From assembly GCF_022809315.2 (NCBI RefSeq), contig NZ_JAKZJU020000001.1, positions 558,001-622,000 on the forward strand: a stretch of DNA of 64,000 bases, written 5' to 3'. The position numbers and the translations under genes are program-made. Below are positions 29,105 through 40,157 of this stretch, one piece after another. The notes under the pieces were generated by a model that saw only the letters and a list, made by a program, of their open reading frames with translations, did not search any database and was not told the DNA's origin. The DNA is from Mesosutterella faecium. Its GTDB lineage: Bacteria > Pseudomonadota > Gammaproteobacteria > Burkholderiales > Burkholderiaceae_F. How positions within the stretch are numbered: the stretch's first letter is position 1; each line of letters begins with the position of its first letter.

Positions 29105-30475
29105 TCAGTTTGTGTTCGAGTTGTGACTGTCCCCCCGGCTTTGTAACAAAAATTTGTCATCAGCGGGGGTATCCGGCCGAGGAAGCCGGATTTCCATGGT
29201 CGTGCCGCGGCCGTCCAGCCCGTCGAGCACCCTGATGCTGCCGTGATGGATGTCGACGATGCGCCTGACAATGGCAAGGCCCAGCCCGGTGCCTGATGTG
29301 TGGGTGCCAAGGGCTCTGTAGAAGCGTTCAAACACGCGGCTGCGGTCTTTTTCCGGAATTCCTGGTCCATTGTCTGAGACGCGGATCAGCACCCCATGTG
29401 CATCCGAAGATGCGGAGAGTTCAATTCGCCCGTTTTCAGGCGTGTACTTGATGGCATTGTCGGTGAGGTTGGTCACCATGAGATGCAGGGCGTCGGGCAT
29501 CCCCAGAACTGTGAGGCTCGGGGAGGAGGACGAGACAGTGATGTTTTTCTGCCGTGCGATGGGCTGCATTTCACTGGCGATCGCGCAGAGCATTTCATCC
29601 ACTCGAACGGAAGACTGCGGGTGCTGAACGGAATCTGGGTCAAGGCGCGCGATTGTGAGCAGCTGCTCGATCAGATGGGTCGCCCGGGCAATGCCCTCAT
29701 CAAGCCGCAGAAAGTACTTCATGCGCTTTTCGTCCGAGTCGGCTTTCCGGGCGAGCTGCGCCTGCAGCTTGATCGCAGTGAGCGGTGTCCGCAGCTCATG
29801 GGCAGCATCGGCGGCGAAGCGCTTCTGCGCATCAAGACTCACAGAGAGGCGCTTCAGCAGGCGGTTGAGCTCTTCCACCAGGGAACGCAGCTCTTCGGGC
29901 AGGCCCTCGGTCGGGAGAGGCGTGAGCGAAGAGGGGGATCGCTGGGCCACGGAGCGGGCGGTTCTGTCCAGCGGGGCGAGTCCCTGGCCCACAATGAGCC
30001 AGATCAGAATGGCGGAGATGGGGACGGCGAAAAGGAAAGGCTGAAGAATGCGCAGCGACGACATGGCTGCGAGGCTCGTGCGGACCCGTACGGGCTGGCC
30101 TGCCTCGATGATTTCAGTGCCCGACGGCATGGTGTAGACACGCCAGTCGCTTCCTGCGAGATTCAGAGTGGAAAATCCTTCCTTTTCGAGAATCGGAAAA
30201 GGTTCTGTTTTGTCCGACAGAAAAAGCCTGTTGCTGGCCGAGTCGTAGATCTGCAGGCGGACCTGGTGCTCCGGGTTGCTGCCGACCAGCGTGACTTGCG
30301 AGGGGGAGAGACTTCCTCTTCTGGCCATGGCGCTGGCAGTCTGCTGCAGCTCGCGGTCGAGCAGGCGGTCAAACTCCTCCTCCGCAGAGTGCAGAGCCGC
30401 CCATCCCGCAATGAATCCGCCAACCAGCTGGACAAAAATCAGCGTGAAAAGGAGCCGTGTTCTGATGGAGCCCAT
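29105..30475 (-). CDS. Two-component sensor histidine kinase
   Basis: A 456-residue membrane kinase of the QseC/TctE-like group. A membrane helix at residues 8-28, a periplasmic sensor (about 29-145), a second helix (about 147-166) and a linker are followed by the DHp domain with the phospho-acceptor histidine in DAAHELRTPLTAIK. The catalytic domain has N box NLTDNAIKYTPENG, G1 VSDNGPGIPEKD, F box RVFERFYR and G2 GTGLGLAIVRRI. It starts 6 bases after the response regulator stop. The stimulus cannot be read from sequence. Confidence 0.93.
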   Translation of the reverse strand: MGSIRTRLLFTLIFVQLVGGFIAGWAALHSAEEEFDRLLDRELQQTASAMARRGSLSPSQVTLVGSNPEHQVRLQIYDSASNRLFLSDKTEPFPILEKEGFSTLNLAGSDWRVYTMPSGTEIIEAGQPVRVRTSLAAMSSLRILQPFLFAVPISAILIWLIVGQGLAPLDRTARSVAQRSPSSLTPLPTEGLPEELRSLVEELNRLLKRLSVSLDAQKRFAADAAHELRTPLTAIKLQAQLARKADSDEKRMKYFLRLDEGIARATHLIEQLLTIARLDPDSVQHPQSSVRVDEMLCAIASEMQPIARQKNITVSSSSPSLTVLGMPDALHLMVTNLTDNAIKYTPENGRIELSASSDAHGVLIRVSDNGPGIPEKDRSRVFERFYRALGTHTSGTGLGLAIVRRIVDIHHGSIRVLDGLDGRGTTMEIRLPRPDTPADDKFLLQSRGDSHNSNTN

Positions 30476-30481
30476 GGCAGG

Positions 30482-31138
30482 TTATGTTTCGAGCAGATAG
30501 CCAACGCCCCGCACTGTCTTGATGGCATCCTCAGAAAGTTTCTTCCTTAAGTGGTGGATGTGGACTTCTATGGCATTGGAGCCGACGGCGGAATCCCAGT
30601 TGTACAGGTTTTCCTCAAGCTTCGAGCGGGGCTGCACGACGCCTGGTCGCTCCGCCAGGGCCTCAAGAAGCGCATACTCCTTGGCAGAGAGGATAACCGG
30701 TTTGCCCTCGTAGAAGACTTCGCGCGTTGCCGGCCGGATCTGAAGCTTGCCTCGCGTTATGACGGGTTCAGCCCGGCCGCTGGCCCTGCGTGACAAGGCG
30801 CGGATTCTTGCGGAAAGTTCTTCAAGGTCAAAAGGTTTGATCAGGTAGTCATCCGCCCCGGAGTCCAGTCCTTTTATTTTGTCGTCCAGCGTGTCCCGGG
30901 CTGTCGTTACGAGTACGGGAAGGTCGTTTTTCAGGCGGCGGATTTCCTTGAGCAGATCAAGTCCGTCCATCCCTGGCAGGCCCAGATCCAGGATAACCAT
31001 GGAAAAACCCGTGGTTTTGAGGGCGAGCAGGGCAGAGTCGCCGTCCTGCAGCCAGTCAACGGCATAGCCCTCGCCCTGCAGCCAGTCGGAAACACTCTCA
31101 CCGATCATAGGATCGTCTTCGACCAGTAAAATTCGCAT
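30482..31138 (-). CDS. OmpR-family response regulator
   Basis: A 218-residue QseB-like regulator. The receiver domain begins MRILLVEDDPMIG with acidic pocket residues and phosphoryl acceptor Asp51 in MVILDLGLPGMDG; Thr near 79 and Lys in LIKPFDLEEL complete the site. The C-terminal winged helix ends VHIHHLRKKL...RGVGYLLET, standard for the family. A much longer frame (to 31576) adds unrelated sequence, so the start is ATG 31138. It forms a pair with the kinase gene and begins 4 bases after the membrane protein gene upstream. Confidence 0.95.
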   Translation of the reverse strand: MRILLVEDDPMIGESVSDWLQGEGYAVDWLQDGDSALLALKTTGFSMVILDLGLPGMDGLDLLKEIRRLKNDLPVLVTTARDTLDDKIKGLDSGADDYLIKPFDLEELSARIRALSRRASGRAEPVITRGKLQIRPATREVFYEGKPVILSAKEYALLEALAERPGVVQPRSKLEENLYNWDSAVGSNAIEVHIHHLRKKLSEDAIKTVRGVGYLLET

Positions 31139-31142
31139 GCGG

Positions 31143-31751
31143 TCAGTCCCCGGAAAAAAATTTTTCCCATTCATGCCAAAGGATATAGCGAAGACAGGGA
31201 AAAAGCACGGCCAGCAGCAGAAGAAAACCCGGCAGACGGTTCCAGACAGAAACCCTGCTTGCGGTCCAGTATTCCGCGGCCGCGCAGAAAACCGCGCCCG
31301 CCGCACAGACAAAGGCCGTCCAAAGCAGACACCCGAATAAACACAGGGCTGCGAAACGGCCGGCAGAGAGCCGCTTCGCGAAGCCGGCGCGCATTGGAAA
31401 ACTCGATTTCGGCAGCGGCAGCACGCGATAGAAAAGCAGCCCCGGCAGTCTCCTGGGAAGCCCGATGCGATGCGTGCGCAGCAGGGGTGAAACCCGGCCT
31501 GGCCAAGGCAGGGGCCAGCCGAGGTGCCTTCTGCCCGCGAAAAACCAGAACAGATCCGAGAGAACAGCGGCGGCAAAGATCACGCAGGCGGTCTGGACGG
31601 GAGGAAGGATGCCCGAGGCCGCCAGAAAGGCAGCGAGCACGGCCAGGGTTTCTCCGCCGAGCAGAACGGCCAGGCCTGCGGCCGGCAGGCCCCAGGCCGC
31701 GGCGGCGCTCAGAACGGACATGGCGGGCAGCAGTTGGGAAAATGAAAGCAT
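31143..31751 (-). CDS. DedA/VTT-domain-like membrane protein
   Basis: A 202-residue hydrophobic protein with about five helices. The arrangement GGETLAVLAAFLAASGILPP near residue 32 and the amphipathic FYRVLPLPKSSFPMRAGFA segment resemble the E-G...R-x-x-P core of DedA/SNARE-associated (VTT) proteins, which flip undecaprenyl phosphate or other lipids in characterised members. It is rich in Leu, Ala and Arg and less conserved than typical DedA. It sits first in a cluster with the two-component genes. Family call is moderate, function unknown. Confidence 0.65.
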   Translation of the reverse strand: MLSFSQLLPAMSVLSAAAAWGLPAAGLAVLLGGETLAVLAAFLAASGILPPVQTACVIFAAAVLSDLFWFFAGRRHLGWPLPWPGRVSPLLRTHRIGLPRRLPGLLFYRVLPLPKSSFPMRAGFAKRLSAGRFAALCLFGCLLWTAFVCAAGAVFCAAAEYWTASRVSVWNRLPGFLLLLAVLFPCLRYILWHEWEKFFSGD

Positions 31752-31941
31752 ATGCTCGGAAACGTTTGCAGGATAGATCCTTGCCAGAGCAGACTTGCGG
31801 CGGCAGGCGGATTTTCTGCCAGACTGCCGCAGACCGATGCCGGGATTTTATCAGCAGGGCGGGTGCGCTCTGACCGCAGCGGGCTTCTGGACCGGTCCGG
31901 TTGGTGATAACCTTAAAGACTTGTACTCCGGGTGGCTGGTT

Positions 31942-32496
31942 ATGGCTTTAGGTTCAACAATTTATAAAGTGGAGCTGGACATCTCTGATCTGGATCGCAG
32001 TTATTATGCGAGCCATTCCCTCACTGTGGCCCGGCATCCCTCAGAAACGGAGAGCCGCCTGATGCTGCGTCTCCTCGCCTTCAGCCTGTGGGGGAGCCCG
32101 ACGCTGCGCTTCATCGACGGGCTGTCGAGGGACGGCGAGCCCGCACTCATGGACGTCGACGACACGGGATGGATCAGCCGCTGGATCGAGCTGGGCGTGC
32201 CCGCCGTGAAGCTCGTCAGAAAGGCGGCCGGCAGAAGCTCAAAGGTCATCGTTCTGTCCTATGGGGAGAGTCGGATCAGCCAGTGGTGGCAGTCCGGCCG
32301 CGCGGATTTTGAAAAAGTGGGGCGCCTGGGCGTCTACTGGATTTCCGATGACGAGCTCGCGGCCCTTGCCGGGCTGTGCGGACGGCATATGCGGCTGGCT
32401 GTGACGGTCCAGGATAAGATCGCATACGTCGCCGATGCGCTCGGGCACAACATCGAAATCGATGTGAGAACCCTGAAAGCCCCTCGGGCCGACTGA
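31942..32496 (+). CDS. yaeQ: YaeQ family protein
   Basis: A 184-residue protein with a PD-(D/E)XK nuclease-like fold in solved homologs. The N-terminus MALGSTIYKVELDISDLDR and the motif TVARHPSETESRLMLRLLAF are diagnostic of YaeQ. E. coli YaeQ was once tied to RfaH compensation, but that was withdrawn; the role is unknown. The frame runs further upstream to 31795, but conservation begins at ATG 31942. The 190 bases before it hold no recognisable gene. The last codon is 6 bases from the convergent radical SAM gene. Confidence 0.92.
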   Translation: MALGSTIYKVELDISDLDRSYYASHSLTVARHPSETESRLMLRLLAFSLWGSPTLRFIDGLSRDGEPALMDVDDTGWISRWIELGVPAVKLVRKAAGRSSKVIVLSYGESRISQWWQSGRADFEKVGRLGVYWISDDELAALAGLCGRHMRLAVTVQDKIAYVADALGHNIEIDVRTLKAPRAD

Positions 32497-32502
32497 GGAC
32501 TG

Positions 32503-33825
32503 CTACATGTCGCAGGCCTTCAGGGGCGCCCTGAGCTGTGCGCGGACATTGTCCATCCCCGAATAGAAGGCCTTCAGCATCACGAGGCCGAGGAACTTGC
32601 CTCTCTTGGTCACGATCAGCCGGTCAGGGTCCTGAGGATCCTGCCTGATCGCGCCGATCAGGCGCAGGCCGGTCATTTCCTTAAAAAGCGCGGTATCCAG
32701 GCTGACGCCATGGACTTCGCGGAAATATTTTCTGCTCAGCCTTCCTGCGAATACGCTCAGCATGAGCCTGTACTGGAGGATCTGATGCTTGGTGAAAATT
32801 CTGCGGCGCTCCGTGCCCATCAGTCCGGACTGAATGCGCTGGGCGTACCTGCTCAGGCTGAATGTGTTGACGTAAAGAGCATTGCCGAGGAATGAGAATG
32901 ATCCGGAGCCGATTCCGAGGTATTCGTCATGGTCAATGACGTACTCATCGATGCCCTCGTCGTTGGTCCTGCCGAAAGTCCATGACGTGAGCTGGCGGTA
33001 ATGCTTTCCCAGAGTGTTCAAAATGGTGTCGTACTGCTGCGACAGCTCCTGGCCCTTGGCCGCAATGACTCCCTTGACGCTGCGGCGGGTCTGGCTGGTG
33101 ACCATGAGGGGGTAGGTTGTAACCTGGCGGGGGTTGAGCTGGCGGATAAGCTCCATGTCGCGGGCGATCATGTCGAGGGACTGGCCCCGGAAGCCGAACA
33201 TCATGTCGACGTTGCAGGTTGGGAACAGGTCCTGGCAGGCGGCGATTCGGTCGTAGATTTCAGCGCCGGTTCCGAACTTGTCGCGTTCGGTAAGACGAAG
33301 GATGCCGTCGTCGAAGCTCTGCACGCCGATGGACATGCGGTCGACCAGCCCCTTGAGGTTTTTGAAGCTGGGGCTGGCGATTTCCTTGGGGTCTGTCTCG
33401 CAGGAAACCTCCTTGATGCCGGGGAACAGCTTCCTCGCCAGTTCGAGCGTCCTGATCAGTTCGTCTTCCAGAATGGTGGTCGTGCCGCCCCCCACGTAAA
33501 CGGACTGGAAATCGTAGCCCAGGTCCTTGGCCATCTGCATCTCGGCCCGGAGGTTTTTGAAATATTCCCGGGCCTTGTATTCCTTGAACAGGAATCGATG
33601 GAAGGTGCAGTAGGTGCACAGCGTATGGCAGAAAGGCACGTGCATGTAAAGCAGGTACCGGTGCCCTTCCTGAGGAGCGGGCGGCGTCTTGAGCACCACC
33701 GGGTCCACAGAAAGTCCCCTGTCGATGTAAAACTGCATGATCCGGTCTGTCAGGTGGACCTGCCAGTCCGGCATGATGTGCTGGCCGTGAGTGAACGAAA
33801 GAGGCTGCTCGGTGTCAATTGGCAT
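32503..33825 (-). CDS. HemN/HemW-like radical SAM protein
   Basis: A 440-residue radical SAM enzyme with the cluster motif CHTLCTYC (CxxxCxxC) near residues 65-72, preceded by YLLYMHVPF, and the SAM-contact segment VYVGGGTTTILEDEL. It resembles the coproporphyrinogen III oxidase-like family, but HemW haem chaperones and HutW/ChuW haem-degrading methyltransferases share this architecture. Without residues proven for HemN substrate binding I do not call it HemN. Last of a three-gene minus-strand group after an acyl-CoA ligase gene. Confidence 0.8.
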   Translation of the reverse strand: MPIDTEQPLSFTHGQHIMPDWQVHLTDRIMQFYIDRGLSVDPVVLKTPPAPQEGHRYLLYMHVPFCHTLCTYCTFHRFLFKEYKAREYFKNLRAEMQMAKDLGYDFQSVYVGGGTTTILEDELIRTLELARKLFPGIKEVSCETDPKEIASPSFKNLKGLVDRMSIGVQSFDDGILRLTERDKFGTGAEIYDRIAACQDLFPTCNVDMMFGFRGQSLDMIARDMELIRQLNPRQVTTYPLMVTSQTRRSVKGVIAAKGQELSQQYDTILNTLGKHYRQLTSWTFGRTNDEGIDEYVIDHDEYLGIGSGSFSFLGNALYVNTFSLSRYAQRIQSGLMGTERRRIFTKHQILQYRLMLSVFAGRLSRKYFREVHGVSLDTALFKEMTGLRLIGAIRQDPQDPDRLIVTKRGKFLGLVMLKAFYSGMDNVRAQLRAPLKACDM

Positions 33826-33881
33826 GGGTATCAGAAAAAAACAGGCGTGTCAGGAGCGTGTGATCGGCAAAGAGGGTATTT

Positions 33882-35717
33882 TTAATACATCTTTTTGATC
33901 GCTTCCGCAAACTTTGTGCTCAGCGGGCCGCGCTTGAGCTTCAGCGTGGGGGTGAGCAGCCCGTTGTCGATGGTCCACGGCCCAAGGCTGAGCGTGACGG
34001 CGCGGGGGAGAGAGTAGTGCGGGAAGCTTGCGGCCGCTGCCTTGGCGCGCTTCAGGGCGGCTTGTCTCGCCGGCGCCGCGGAGAGGCTTTCCGGATCGCG
34101 GGGGTCGAGCTTCAGGCTGCGTGCGAGCTTCTCCCATTCCTCGGGGTTCAGAACGGCGATAAGCGAAATGTAGGGCTTGTTTTCGCCGACGACGAAGGTC
34201 TGAGAGAAAAGGGGATCGGTTTCAATGGCGGACTCAAGGTCGACGGGAGGCACCTTCTCGCCTGTCGAGGTGACGATGATTTCTTTGATTCGGCCCTTGA
34301 TGTACAGATGGCCGTCCTCCGAGATCGTCCCTACGTCTCCGGTCTTCAGCCAGCCGTCGGCAGTGAAGGCGTCCCTGGTGGCGTCGGGCCGGTTCCAGTA
34401 TCCCCGCATGACGCTTGGTCCCTTGACCTGTATTTCATCGCCCTCGCCCAGGCGCACCTGCACGGAAGCGTATGGATGGCCCACGGTCCGGGGCTGGTTG
34501 TCCTGCAGGTTATTGCCGGCGATCACCGGCGAGGTCTCCGTCATGCCGTAGCCCTGAATGACGGACATCCCCAGCCCGCAGAAAACCTTGGCAACCTTCT
34601 GGCTGATGGCAGCCCCGCCGGAAATGGCCACGCGGAGCCGGCCGCCGAACTGATCCAGCAGCATTTGGGAAACGCGCCTTGTGAGCGTCCTGCTCACTAT
34701 CGGATCGAGGAATTCACGCGGGCTGTGCTCAACCGGCAGGCGGTTTTTGCGGCAGAACTTTCTCCAGCCGACTTCAACGGCCCAGTCGAATAGCTTTTGC
34801 GCAAAGGGGCCCTTCTTGGTCAGAACGGCCTGAATCTTCGCGTAGGTCCGTTCGTAGATGCGGGGAACAGAGATGATGACGGTGGGCTTTACAACCTTAA
34901 AGTCCTCGGCCAGCAGCATGATGGAGCGGTTGTAGACCACCGTACAGCCCATGCCGAGGGGCAGATAGTATCCCAGGGTCCTTTCAAACGTGTGGGAAAG
35001 GGGCAGGAAGGACAAGAACACATCGCCCGCTACGGGGGTGAGGCAGTCGGTAGTGTCAACCACGTTGGTCAGGAAGTTTCTGTGGGTAAGCATGACCCCC
35101 TTGGGCCTTCCTGTAGTGCCTGATGTGTAGACGATGGCGCCGAGATCTTCCGGTTCTGGCGACTCCGTCAGGGCTGAGTCAGGAATGCCGGCCCCGTCCT
35201 TGAGCCACTGCTCGAGGGTGTGCAGGCGCACGCCGGAGCCGGAACCGGCGGGCAGCTGCGTTTCTTCCGTGAAGACGACGTGCTTGAGGTCCGGCATTGG
35301 GATCTGCTTGGCGGCTATCGCCTGCCAGCGGCTCAGCTTGCTGGTGATGAGAACCGAGGACTGAGAGTCTATCAGGATGAAGGCGCAGGCCCCTGGAGTG
35401 TCGATGGCATGCAGCGGCACCGGGGTGAGGGCGTTGGAGAGAGCGCCCTGGTCAGCGCAGACAGCATCGATTCCGTTCGGCAGCAGGATGGCGACCCTGG
35501 CGCACCGCGCAAGCCCGAGCGCCGCGTAGGCCCGGCGCCATGCGAGGATCCGGTCGGCGAGCTGCCGGTAGCTGTAGCTGTTCCATTTGCCGGCCGTGCG
35601 GTCGTACTGCCGCAGCGCCTCGTCATCGGGTGCAACTTTGAGCCGGTTGTTGATCAGGTCCGGTAAAACCCTTGCGGTTTTCAGCAGCGCAATTCGATCC
35701 GCAGTCGTGTTGCTCAC
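33882..35717 (-). CDS. AMP-dependent long-chain acyl-CoA synthetase
   Basis: A 611-residue adenylate-forming enzyme of the FadD15/long-chain fatty-acid CoA ligase group. The P-loop-like AMP motif IVYTSGTTGRPKGVMLTHRN is near residues 192-211, GYGMTETSPVI near 390, and the hinge region TGDVGTISEDGHLYIKGR near 470. The catalytic lysine in the C-terminal domain is expected but lies in a divergent part. No signal peptide or membrane helix. It lies 53 bases after uup and 56 before the radical SAM gene, probably one transcript. Acyl chain preference is not readable. Confidence 0.9.
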   Translation of the reverse strand: MSNTTADRIALLKTARVLPDLINNRLKVAPDDEALRQYDRTAGKWNSYSYRQLADRILAWRRAYAALGLARCARVAILLPNGIDAVCADQGALSNALTPVPLHAIDTPGACAFILIDSQSSVLITSKLSRWQAIAAKQIPMPDLKHVVFTEETQLPAGSGSGVRLHTLEQWLKDGAGIPDSALTESPEPEDLGAIVYTSGTTGRPKGVMLTHRNFLTNVVDTTDCLTPVAGDVFLSFLPLSHTFERTLGYYLPLGMGCTVVYNRSIMLLAEDFKVVKPTVIISVPRIYERTYAKIQAVLTKKGPFAQKLFDWAVEVGWRKFCRKNRLPVEHSPREFLDPIVSRTLTRRVSQMLLDQFGGRLRVAISGGAAISQKVAKVFCGLGMSVIQGYGMTETSPVIAGNNLQDNQPRTVGHPYASVQVRLGEGDEIQVKGPSVMRGYWNRPDATRDAFTADGWLKTGDVGTISEDGHLYIKGRIKEIIVTSTGEKVPPVDLESAIETDPLFSQTFVVGENKPYISLIAVLNPEEWEKLARSLKLDPRDPESLSAAPARQAALKRAKAAAASFPHYSLPRAVTLSLGPWTIDNGLLTPTLKLKRGPLSTKFAEAIKKMY

Positions 35718-35770
35718 TTTTTTCGTCCTTCAAAAAGCAGGGAAAACTCGCCCGAAAGCACTGGACGGGG

Positions 35771-37603
<1,833 letters not shown>

Positions 37604-37716
37604 CTAAGACAAAGAGATGGAATTGACAACAGGGACCATTGTAGGGGCAAAATCCAAATGGCTTAAGATCTTGCCCTGAGCGCAGGCAGTCTTTCTGCAC
37701 AAGGAGGGGATTTTCG

Positions 37717-38625
37717 ATGGCACAACCGCTGGAATCATGGAAGGGCAGGGATCTTGTTGACATCTCCGGAGTGGGCGGGCAGGCCTTCCCCGAAGGAGCC
37801 CTCTACATTGTGGGGCTGCCTATTGGGAACTCGGCTGATATCACGATCCGGGCGCTCTGGGTGCTCGCGCTGGCCGACTTTATCGCGGCTGAGGATACCC
37901 GCCAGACCCAGAAAATTCTGATGAAATACGGCATCACCACCCCGGAAATTTCAGTGCGCGAGTTCAATGAGGTGACGGGGGCGCAGCGCATCATCGACAG
38001 CCTCAGAGAGGGGCGCAGGGTCGCGTTGGTCACAGATGCAGGGACTCCTGCGGTTTCGGACCCGGGGGCTCTGGTCGCCCGTATTGTGCTCGACGCGGGC
38101 TTTCGCGTCATTCCGATTCCCGGGGCGAGCGCAGTGATCACGGCGCTTTCAGGCTCCGGGCTTCAGGCGAAAACCTTCACTTTCGTCGGTTTCGTTCCTC
38201 CGCAGGCCAAGGCGAGGAAGGAGGCCTTGCAGCATTTCGCCCGCAGGGGGGACGCTTTTGTGCTGTATGAGGCGCCTCACCGCATCACGAATCTGCTGAA
38301 GGATCTGGCGGAGTGCCTCGAGCCGCAGCGCAGGGTCGTTGTGGCCCGGGAGATTACGAAGAAATTCGAGTCTTTTGCGACAATTCCAGCTTCAGGGCTG
38401 GCGGCTTGGGCGCAGGAGCACGAGCCGCGCGGGGAGTATGTTGTCCTCGTTGATCAGGCAGAGAAAAAGCCCGAAGGTCTGGACGAACGCTCCGCCGCGT
38501 GGGCCGCGGCAATCGCCGAGGCGCTTCCCTTGTCGAAGGCCGCCTCAATCGTCTCGAAAGTGACCGGCGTGGCTCGCGAGCAGGCCTATAAGACGCTCTG
38601 CGAGCTCAAACAGAAGCGAGACTGA
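37717..38625 (+). CDS. rsmI: 16S rRNA (cytidine1402-2'-O)-methyltransferase
   Basis: A 302-residue SAM-dependent tetrapyrrole-methylase-fold enzyme that modifies C1402 at the ribosomal P site. Motifs typical of RsmI are LYIVGLPIGNSADITIRAL, FIAAEDTRQTQKIL, VTDAGTPAVSDPGALV and IPIPGASAVITALSGSG. The N-terminus has about 28 extra residues before the core. AAGGAGGGG lies 13 bases before the ATG. It is divergent from uup; a TTGACA at 37622 might be its -35, but no good -10 fits at 17 bases. Confidence 0.95.
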   Translation: MAQPLESWKGRDLVDISGVGGQAFPEGALYIVGLPIGNSADITIRALWVLALADFIAAEDTRQTQKILMKYGITTPEISVREFNEVTGAQRIIDSLREGRRVALVTDAGTPAVSDPGALVARIVLDAGFRVIPIPGASAVITALSGSGLQAKTFTFVGFVPPQAKARKEALQHFARRGDAFVLYEAPHRITNLLKDLAECLEPQRRVVVAREITKKFESFATIPASGLAAWAQEHEPRGEYVVLVDQAEKKPEGLDERSAAWAAAIAEALPLSKAASIVSKVTGVAREQAYKTLCELKQKRD

Positions 38626-38678
38626 AGCGCCTGTGGGACGGCAGGACGAGATGATACGGCTGCTTCGGATCGGGCGGC

Positions 38679-39134
38679 TCAGGGCCTTTCTGCGATCTCG
38701 CGGGTTTTGGAGGACTTGATGTCCCTCACGATGCTGTCGAGCATCATGGAAAGCTCTTCGAGCATGTTGGAATTGGTCACCACGCCGACGAGTTTTCCTT
38801 CGCCGTCCACGACGGGGAGCCGGCGGATGCCGAATTCACGCATGCGGGCCAGTGCGTCGATGATGTTCTCTTCTCCCTTCGTGACCACTGCCGGGGAGGA
38901 CATGACTTCTCCCACGCTTGTCGCATCGGCGTCCCGGCCGGTCGCGACGACCTCGATGGCGACGTCGCGGTCCGTGATCATTCCTGTGGGTTCGTTTTTC
39001 TCGTTGACGACAACAAGGCTGCCGACATGATGCGAGCGCATGGCCTTGGCGCAGTCGCGGATGGAAACCTGAGCGGTGATGGTTTCCACGGGATGAACCG
39101 CGAGATCAATCACTTTCATGGAACGTGCGCGCAT
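38679..39134 (-). CDS. CBS-domain pair protein
   Basis: A 151-residue protein consisting of two CBS domains (about residues 8-65 and 73-130) with the G-x-x-T/D-x-x-D pattern GMITDRDVAIEVVATGRD in the first and LPVVDGEGKLVGVVTNSNML in the second. CBS pairs usually bind adenine nucleotides and sense energy or SAM. No attached enzyme domain is present, so its partner is unknown. GAGAGG lies 8 bases before the ATG at 39134. An 87-base gap separates it from ttcA upstream. Confidence 0.9.
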   Translation of the reverse strand: MRARSMKVIDLAVHPVETITAQVSIRDCAKAMRSHHVGSLVVVNEKNEPTGMITDRDVAIEVVATGRDADATSVGEVMSSPAVVTKGEENIIDALARMREFGIRRLPVVDGEGKLVGVVTNSNMLEELSMMLDSIVRDIKSSKTREIAERP

Positions 39135-39221
39135 GTTCTCTGCCTCTCCAACAGAAAGATAAACAAGCTGGTCAGCCGCCGCGGCGGGGTAAGGAGATCC
39201 CGGGCGGCATGGACGATTATT

Positions 39222-40154
39222 TTAACGCGATTGGGATTTCTCTCCGCTCCTGGAGCGCCGGGGCTTGAGCGGCGGAGTGTCCGGCGCGAGGGCCTTGAAG
39301 TTGCTGAAGTCCCATAAGGTGCGATCCATCAGGTGCGAGGGGGTGACCCGCGTCATGCTCATGAAAATGTTGTACAGCCTGTCGCCGTCCTCCCGGTTCC
39401 AGCGCTTCATCATTTCCTTGATCTCATGCCGCTTTTTGTTTTCCGCCAGCCCGCAGAGATTTTTGGGGATAAGCGGGTAGCCCTGAAGCCTAGCCCATCG
39501 GGCGGTCTCCGATTCACGGACATAGGCGAGGGGCCTGATCACGATGTGACGGCCGTCGTCGCTGCGCAGCACGGGGGGCATTCCTTTGAGTCTGCCGCTG
39601 TAAAACATGTTGAGCAGCAGCGTGCTCACGATGTCGTCCATCTGGTGGCCCAGCGCAATTTTTGTGATGCCCAGACGGTCGGCGGCAGAGTAGAGAATGC
39701 CTCTCCTGAGCCGAGAGCAGAGCGAACAGATGTGCTGCCCGGTGGGGATGAGTTTCAGAATGGTTTTGTAGGTGTCCTGCCGCTCAATGTGATAAGGGAC
39801 ACCGATTTTTCGAAAGTACTCCGGCAGCAGTTCGTGGGGGAAGCCCGGCATGTTCATGTCAACGTTGATCGCCATGATGTCGAAGTGGATCGGTGCCCGC
39901 TTCTGCAGCTTGAGCAGCGTCTCCAGCAGCACGTAGCTGTCCTTGCCGCCGGACATTGCGACCCCGACCTTGTCGCCCTCCGCAATCATGCCGAAGTCGC
40001 AGATTGCCTGGCCAGTGAGCCGGACGATCCTTTTTTCAAGCTTTTTGGCCTCAACCGATTTCTTGACTTTCGGGGCGGCCTGTACAACAGTTCCTTTGGA
40101 ACCGGGCTCTTCCTCCCGGCTCAGCGGGCGGATGGGAATCATTGTGTCCGTCAT
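39222..40154 (-). CDS. ttcA: tRNA 2-thiocytidine biosynthesis protein TtcA
   Basis: A 310-residue PP-loop ATPase that thiolates C32 of some tRNAs using a [4Fe-4S] cluster. The PP-loop motif AMSGGKDSYVLLETLL is near residue 66; the CxxC pair CSLCSR (about 143-148) and the third conserved Cys in KNLCGLAENKKR hold the cluster. A polar, charged N-terminal stretch of about 35 residues precedes the core. It starts 3 bases after folB, fourth gene of slt-cca-folB-ttcA. Confidence 0.95.
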   Translation of the reverse strand: MTDTMIPIRPLSREEEPGSKGTVVQAAPKVKKSVEAKKLEKRIVRLTGQAICDFGMIAEGDKVGVAMSGGKDSYVLLETLLKLQKRAPIHFDIMAINVDMNMPGFPHELLPEYFRKIGVPYHIERQDTYKTILKLIPTGQHICSLCSRLRRGILYSAADRLGITKIALGHQMDDIVSTLLLNMFYSGRLKGMPPVLRSDDGRHIVIRPLAYVRESETARWARLQGYPLIPKNLCGLAENKKRHEIKEMMKRWNREDGDRLYNIFMSMTRVTPSHLMDRTLWDFSNFKALAPDTPPLKPRRSRSGEKSQSR

Positions 40155-40157
40155 GGA

